From positions 1 to 15,739 of the forward strand of contig CAZCIB010000051.1 of the NCBI GenBank assembly GCA_964498755.1: a DNA stretch of 15,739 bases. Direction: 5' to 3'. Shown in pieces: positions 12,291 to 15,739 of the stretch (position 1 is the stretch's first letter; each line of letters opens with the position of its first letter). This stretch comes from RZZS01 sp964498755. Lineage in GTDB: Bacteria; Pseudomonadota; Alphaproteobacteria; Micavibrionales; Micavibrionaceae. A program made the position numbers and the translations under genes. The notes under the pieces were generated by a model. It was not told the origin of the DNA. It ran no database searches and saw only the letters and a list, made by a program, of their open reading frames with translations.

Positions 12291-13943
12291 ATGACTGCTA
12301 AACAGGTAAAATTTTCAGGCGACGCCCGTACGCGCATGCTGCGCGGCGTAGACATTCTCGCCGACGCGGTAAAAGTAACGCTCGGTCCCAAAGGCCGTAA
12401 CGTCGTGCTCGACAAATCGTTCGGCGCGCCGCGTATCACGAAAGACGGCGTCTCCGTCGCAAAGGAAATCGAACTCGAAGACAAGTTCGAAAACATGGGC
12501 GCGCAGCTCGTGCGTAAAGTCGCCGAAAAAACCAACGACGAGGCCGGAGACGGCACGACGACGGCGACGGTTCTGGCGCAGGCTATCGCCCGTGAAGGCA
12601 ACAAGGCCGTTGCCACCGGGATGAACCCGATGGACATCAAGCGCGGCATCGACCGCGCCGTTGAAACGGCTGTCGAAGATCTCAAAAGCCGCGCCAAGCC
12701 GGTTAAAGGCAATGACGAGATCAAGCAGATCGGCACCATTTCCGCGAACGGCGATACCGAGATCGGCGATCTGATTGCTCAGGCAATGGACAAAGTCGGC
12801 AATGAAGGCGTTATCACGGTTGAAGAAGCCAAGAGCCTGCACAACGAACTCGAAGTCGTTGAAGGCATGCAGTTCGACCGCGGCTACCTGTCCCCGTACT
12901 TTATCACGGACTCCGACAAAATGGTCTGCAACCTTGAAAATCCGTACATCCTGTTGTGCGACAAAAAGGTTTCCAACCTGCAATCCATGTTGCCGGTTCT
13001 TGAAGCTGTTGTTCAGTCGAGCCGTCCGCTGCTTATCGTGGCGGAAGACGTCGAAGGCGAAGCCCTTGCGACGCTAGTCGTGAACAAGCTGCGCGGCGGA
13101 TTGAAAGTCGCAGCCGTGAAAGCCCCCGGCTTCGGCGACCGCCGCAAGGCAATGCTGGAAGACATGGCGATCCTGACGGGCGGCACGGTTATCAGCGAAG
13201 ACGTTGGCATAAAACTTGAAAACGTCACGCTTGAAATGCTCGGTACGGCCAAGAAAATCACGATCACCAAGGACGAAACCACGGTTGTCGACGGCGCAGG
13301 CGCAAAAGACGAAATCGAGGCGCGCTGCGGCCAGATCCGCAAGCAGATCGAAGATACGTCTTCCGACTACGACAAGGAAAAACTGCAGGAGCGTCTCGCC
13401 AAACTTTCCGGCGGCGTTGCCGTAATCCGCGTCGGCGGCGCAACCGAGATCGAAGTGAAGGAGCGCAAGGACCGCGTGGATGACGCCATGCACGCAACCC
13501 GCGCAGCCGTCGAGGAAGGCATCGTCGCCGGCGGCGGTTCAGCCCTGCTGTACTGCACGAAGGCGCTTGAGGGCCTCAAAGGCGAGAACCACGACCAGCA
13601 AACCGGCATCGACATTATCCGCCGCGCCATCCAGTACCCGGCGCGCCAGATTGCCGAAAACGCCGGCGTCGAAGGCTCGATCGTGATCGGCAAGCTTCTG
13701 GAGCAAAAAGACGCCAATTTCGGTTACGACGCCCAGAATGACAACTACACCGATCTTGTTAAGGCAGGCATCATCGATCCGGTTAAAGTCGTGCGTAAGG
13801 CGCTTCAGGACGCCGCATCGGTCGCAGGCCTCCTGATCACCACCGAAGCCATGGTCACCGAAGTGCCCGAGGAAAAAGGCTCCGGGGCCGGCGCGCCCGA
13901 TATGGGCGGCATGGGCGGTATGGGCGGCATGGGCATGATGTAA
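12291..13943 (+). CDS. groEL: Chaperonin GroEL (60 kDa)
   Basis: This 550-aa protein is the ATP-driven, 14-subunit double-ring chaperonin that folds proteins in the cytosol with GroES. Landmarks keep E. coli numbering: ATP-site LGPKGRNV (31-38), D52 in KDGVSV and D87 in GDGTTTAT. Further landmarks are the apical-domain run GYLSPYF, the VKAPGFGDRRKAML segment, the HATRAAVEEGIVAGGG equatorial motif and the Gly-Gly-Met tail. The start at 12291 has AAAGGA about nine nt upstream and yields the standard N-terminus (TAKQVKF). The palindromic repeat separates it from groES by 127 nt in all, longer than usual for this pair. A strong terminator follows. Confidence 0.99.
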   Translation: MTAKQVKFSGDARTRMLRGVDILADAVKVTLGPKGRNVVLDKSFGAPRITKDGVSVAKEIELEDKFENMGAQLVRKVAEKTNDEAGDGTTTATVLAQAIAREGNKAVATGMNPMDIKRGIDRAVETAVEDLKSRAKPVKGNDEIKQIGTISANGDTEIGDLIAQAMDKVGNEGVITVEEAKSLHNELEVVEGMQFDRGYLSPYFITDSDKMVCNLENPYILLCDKKVSNLQSMLPVLEAVVQSSRPLLIVAEDVEGEALATLVVNKLRGGLKVAAVKAPGFGDRRKAMLEDMAILTGGTVISEDVGIKLENVTLEMLGTAKKITITKDETTVVDGAGAKDEIEARCGQIRKQIEDTSSDYDKEKLQERLAKLSGGVAVIRVGGATEIEVKERKDRVDDAMHATRAAVEEGIVAGGGSALLYCTKALEGLKGENHDQQTGIDIIRRAIQYPARQIAENAGVEGSIVIGKLLEQKDANFGYDAQNDNYTDLVKAGIIDPVKVVRKALQDAASVAGLLITTEAMVTEVPEEKGSGAGAPDMGGMGGMGGMGMM

Positions 13944-13973
13944 GCCCGTCAGACTCTGGCGCTTTAGACATTC

Positions 13974-14005
13974 AAAAAGGCCGGGATGCAGCTTCCGGCC
14001 TTTTT
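13974..14005. terminator. Bidirectional intrinsic terminator after groEL
   Basis: AAAAAGGCCGG (13974-13984) and CCGGCCTTTTT (13995-14005) form a perfect 11-bp stem with a 10-nt loop. Having A-run and T-run on both sides, it can end groEL transcription on the plus strand and the beta-barrel gene on the minus strand. Confidence 0.92.
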
Positions 14006-14070
14006 CATAGGTGCAAATAACGGCTTTTGTGGCGGGTTGCGCCGGGTTTTCACATGTTTCAGAAGCGGGC

Positions 14071-15390
14071 CTATAGCCGTCCGGTCAGGCGCAACAAAAA
14101 TATCGTGCGGTCGAATTCATTATCCGGGATATTGGCTTCGCGGCTCTGATGGCTAAGTTCGAGTTCGGCCTCAAGAGAGCGGTTGATCAGGTGACGGAGA
14201 CGCAACTCAGCGAGATAGTCTTCTTCCTGCCTGTCTGTTTCAGCATTATCGGAAAAGTCAAAATCCGCGTAAGTAAACGCGCCGCCAATATACCAGTCGT
14301 GTTTTAGTTCATAATCAAAGCCCAGCTTGTAATCAGTTCGTATGAGCCCTCCCAGAAAATCATTGTTCTGGTCAGAATCCCGTCCGGCTTCAAAAAGCAA
14401 TGTCAGTTTGGGCATAACATTCCATGCGACGTTGGCGTTGAAATCAATCTCTGCGGTTTTGTCGAGCCGCGGATCGTCGTAGTTCTGAACAAAATATCCC
14501 GCGCCGAGATTTGCGAACAGAAGCCCTTTGTAGTCGGTCTCGAACCCGGCGAGAAATCCCTGCTTCAGATTGTCCTCACTGACCCCCGAGAAAGAGCCGT
14601 TTACAAAGTTCAGGCGCTTGAATTGCTGTTTCTCGATGCCGTAATTCAAGAAAAGAATATGTTCAAAACCGTCCGCGGGCAGGCCGCGGGGAATGCCATA
14701 GCGCATCTGAAGCCGCGCTCCGGCAATATCACGGTCGTTGTCGCTGAAAATAACCGGCGTTCCTGCCTGCGCCGATACGCCGTCATCGTAACGCAACCTG
14801 CTGTAATCCCCCAGCAGGGTCAGGGCAAATCTGCCGAATTCGCGCGACGCGCCTCCGCTGATCCGGCTGGTGGTAAACGCCAGCGGTTCCGTTGCGAAAC
14901 CTTGGCTGCGCGGCGATGTGCGGTCCCTTACCCGCTTTGCGAGATTCAAACTGAACGGCGCGCTCCAGCGTCCTCCCAGATCGAGCCGCCCACGGAAAAA
15001 GCCGCTGAATTCTTCCTTATCTTCGCTGCTTTCTCTGGCAAAGCGTTGAATATTGGCCGTTCCCCTGACCAAAAAACTATGCGCATTGAAAAGCTTCAGA
15101 GCTGATATCCCGGGCCGCACGGCGGCGACGATGTCGTCCCGCTTGTCTTCGCTTGCGGCGAATATGTTGCTGTCATAGCGAGTTTCCAACTCGATTTCCG
15201 GCCTGATGAAAAAGCCTTTATAGGTTATTGGCGGCTTTCTAAAATCCTCCGGCGCGCGCTCGTCTACGGGAAGCTGAAGCAACTCTCTTTCTTCACGCAG
15301 GGCTTGCGCCTGCGCGTGCGGAGCAAGCGCAATCAGCCACAAAAGGTTGAGAAAAAAGATGCCGGCGCGGCGGCAATACTTGTGAATCAT
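14071..15390 (-). CDS. Outer-membrane beta-barrel protein (BBP2-like)
   Basis: This 439-aa protein has a signal peptide (basic start, hydrophobic core about 10-23, Ala-X-Ala cut near residues 28-30), then a short periplasmic segment. About 360 residues of alternating amphipathic strands with tight charged turns follow, typical of a barrel. The pattern (ETRYDSNIFAASEDKRDD near residue 72, then repeated GxYxxxxYDD and RxDYKLGFDYELKHDWYIGGAFTYADFDFSD) is that of BBP2_2/OmpL-like putative porins, often linked to polysaccharide export. It lacks the usual C-terminal Phe, ending in LLRLTGRL. The ATG has no obvious ribosome site. It is convergent with groEL and transcribed alone here. Function beyond outer-membrane barrel is not determinable. 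Confidence 0.82.
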   Translation of the reverse strand: MIHKYCRRAGIFFLNLLWLIALAPHAQAQALREERELLQLPVDERAPEDFRKPPITYKGFFIRPEIELETRYDSNIFAASEDKRDDIVAAVRPGISALKLFNAHSFLVRGTANIQRFARESSEDKEEFSGFFRGRLDLGGRWSAPFSLNLAKRVRDRTSPRSQGFATEPLAFTTSRISGGASREFGRFALTLLGDYSRLRYDDGVSAQAGTPVIFSDNDRDIAGARLQMRYGIPRGLPADGFEHILFLNYGIEKQQFKRLNFVNGSFSGVSEDNLKQGFLAGFETDYKGLLFANLGAGYFVQNYDDPRLDKTAEIDFNANVAWNVMPKLTLLFEAGRDSDQNNDFLGGLIRTDYKLGFDYELKHDWYIGGAFTYADFDFSDNAETDRQEEDYLAELRLRHLINRSLEAELELSHQSREANIPDNEFDRTIFLLRLTGRL

Positions 15391-15401
15391 AATGAGAAGC
15401 C

Positions 15402-15419
15402 CCGGCGGGAACCCGCCGG
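15402..15419 (-). other. Strong hairpin in the leader of the beta-barrel gene
   Basis: CCGGCGGG and CCCGCCGG pair perfectly over 8 bp (2-nt loop as written, more realistically 6 bp and a 6-nt loop), ending 11 nt before the ATG. It lies between the candidate -10 and the start codon, where the ribosome would bind. Confidence 0.6.
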
Positions 15420-15440
15420 CAAACCGGGTTGACGCTTTTA

Positions 15441-15479
15441 ATTATAAACAACAAAACGCCTTACGAAAACAGATCTGTT
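15441..15479 (-). promoter_or_regulatory. Candidate promoter with overlapping 12-bp palindrome, beta-barrel gene
   Basis: On the minus strand a perfect TATAAT (-10, 15441-15446) has no good -35: the hexamer 17 nt upstream is TTTTCG. Just there lies AACAGATCTGTT (15468-15479), a perfect 12-bp palindrome. A weak -35 with an adjacent palindrome is the layout of an activator-dependent promoter, but no regulator is identified. Confidence 0.4.
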
Positions 15480-15739
15480 GCCTTTTCGTTCAGAAGACCC
15501 GTTCCATTGCGCATTCTACCCACAGAAGCATACGCCCCGGAGAAGAGTGACGTAACCGTCGGTCTGTGAATAAGGCCCGGAATTGTGGCATACGGAACAA
15601 CCACAGCCCACAGGAAGATCCATATTCAAATTCGCGTTAATTGTCTCTGACAAAATTCTACTCTGCCCTAGCCACTTCTATACTGCACACTACCCGACAC
15701 ATGTGGGATAAGGGGGTGAATTGATTCATACTTTTGGAT
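15480..15739. other. Right-edge stretch without a recognisable gene
   Basis: About 260 nt hold no credible coding frame on either strand. One perfect DnaA-box-like 9-mer, TGTGAATAA, is at 15565-15573; a near match with one extra base, TGTGGGATAA, is at 15703-15712. An AGGGGG at 15711 precedes a TTG at 15721, which could begin a gene running off the window, but too little of it is visible to judge. Confidence 0.4.

Noticed and set aside
15711..15739. AGGGGG followed by TTG at 15721 as the start of a plus-strand gene
   Set aside because: Only six codons are visible before the window ends, and the spacing is short.

Overview
The window looks like chromosomal DNA of an alphaproteobacterium. The lines of evidence are a groESL operon with a CIRCE-like operator, an adrenodoxin-type [2Fe-2S] ferredoxin, a Usg-family protein (mostly alphaproteobacterial), a Flp-type pilin, and a SAM-II (metA-type) riboswitch, a class typical of Alphaproteobacteria. 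I cannot name the genus from sequence alone. No tRNA, rRNA, CRISPR array or insertion sequence is visible.

Layout. Positions 87-3264 are a minus-strand run: a PLP aminotransferase, a secreted LprI/DUF1311-type protein 7 nt downstream, then a GGDEF diguanylate cyclase with its own probable promoter. Positions 3265-3749 are a gene-poor AT-rich spacer. It holds a candidate short plus-strand transcription unit that ends at a near-perfect intrinsic terminator (3640-3669). Positions 3750-5485 carry a secreted acidic protein translationally coupled (TAATG) to a GT4 glycosyltransferase. Positions 5638-7744 carry a two-module peptidoglycan-binding-like protein without a signal peptide, then a hypothetical gene whose 5' end appears mutated (ATG to ACG, plus an in-frame TAA). 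A lone Flp pilin follows on the minus strand (7768-7947). A polytopic membrane protein overlaps the ferredoxin gene, whose stop codon directly abuts the stop of the convergent usg gene.

The most interesting part is 9574-11702. A promoter leads into what I read as a SAM-II riboswitch (9620-9667). After it come a mutually exclusive antiterminator and an intrinsic terminator. Next come free methionine-(R)-sulfoxide reductase (msrC) and an overlapping FAD/NAD(P)-binding protein. This suggests that repair of oxidised free methionine is switched off by S-adenosylmethionine, and it ties the FAD protein to the same response.

From 11720 to 14005 is groES-groEL, with a promoter and CIRCE-like operator, an 87-bp palindromic repeat between the two genes, and a strong bidirectional terminator. 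From 14071 to the right edge is a minus-strand outer-membrane beta-barrel gene with a hairpin leader and a palindrome near its promoter, followed by about 260 nt with no recognisable gene.
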